Below, in pieces: positions 6,109 through 6,124 of a DNA stretch of 6,124 nt; position 1 is the stretch's first letter; every line of letters begins with the position of its first letter. Made by a program: the position numbers and the translations under genes. Under the pieces are notes generated by a model. The model was not told the origin of the DNA. It worked only from the letters and a program-made list of their open reading frames with translations, and ran no database searches. The DNA is from an uncultured Ruminococcus sp. (GTDB lineage Bacteria; Bacillota; Clostridia; Oscillospirales; Ruminococcaceae). The stretch spans positions 1 to 6,124 of the forward strand of contig CACZQG010000006.1 of NCBI GenBank assembly GCA_902783235.1, written 5' to 3'.

Positions 6109-6124
6109 AGCCTTTTCAAAGGCT
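6109..6124. repeat. Inverted repeat at the window edge
   Basis: AGCCTTT and AAAGGCT are complementary around a TC loop, ending exactly at the last base. The stem may extend past the window. It could belong to a terminator of a neighbouring gene, which cannot be judged without the next bases. Confidence 0.4.

Noticed and set aside
6080..6112. TTGACC on the minus strand as the -35 box of a second promoter
   Set aside because: No good -10 box is found at 16-18 nt spacing, and no gene directly follows.

Overview
The window reads as chromosomal DNA of a low-GC anaerobic Firmicute, most likely a Ruminococcus-type member of the Oscillospiraceae. The main clue is a complete type I dockerin at the C-terminus of an exported protein, which is the signature of cellulosome or amylosome bacteria. 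A lipobox lipoprotein, AGGAGG-type ribosome binding sites and the codon use agree with this. The genus is an inference from these features, not from a database match.

All four convincing genes lie on the minus strand and form one compact transcription unit read from right to left. A near-consensus sigma-A promoter (TTGACA, 18-nt spacer, TATAAT, positions 5846-5875) drives it. The genes, in order of transcription, are: (1) a sugar-binding-type lipoprotein (4627-5808); (2) a hybrid sensor histidine kinase with an extracellular Cache-like domain and a C-terminal receiver (2328-4604); (3) a SIR2-like protein of the kind seen among bacterial NADase and defence proteins (1329-2267); (4) a secreted transglutaminase-like protein with a C-terminal dockerin (246-1325). 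The intergenic gaps are 22, 60 and 3 nt, and each gene has its own ribosome binding site. No terminator is visible between them.

The first two genes have the layout of LuxP/LuxQ: a periplasmic-binding-protein-fold receptor beside a TM-sensor-TM-kinase-receiver protein, with no ABC permease or ATPase in view. The simplest reading is that the lipoprotein captures a small ligand outside the cell and passes the signal to the kinase. No DNA-binding response regulator or Hpt protein is present, so the output partner is elsewhere. Why a cytoplasmic SIR2-like protein and an exported dockerin protein are co-transcribed with a sensor is unexplained and is the most interesting question here.

The left flank (1-245) has no gene. 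It is a dense cluster of inverted repeats (51-81, 83-113, 140-156, 185-219) that looks like dispersed palindromic intergenic elements plus a possible operon-end hairpin. The right flank (5876-6124) has no intact gene. It may hold remnants of small minus-strand reading frames, one apparently broken by a single-base frameshift, and an inverted repeat at the window edge.
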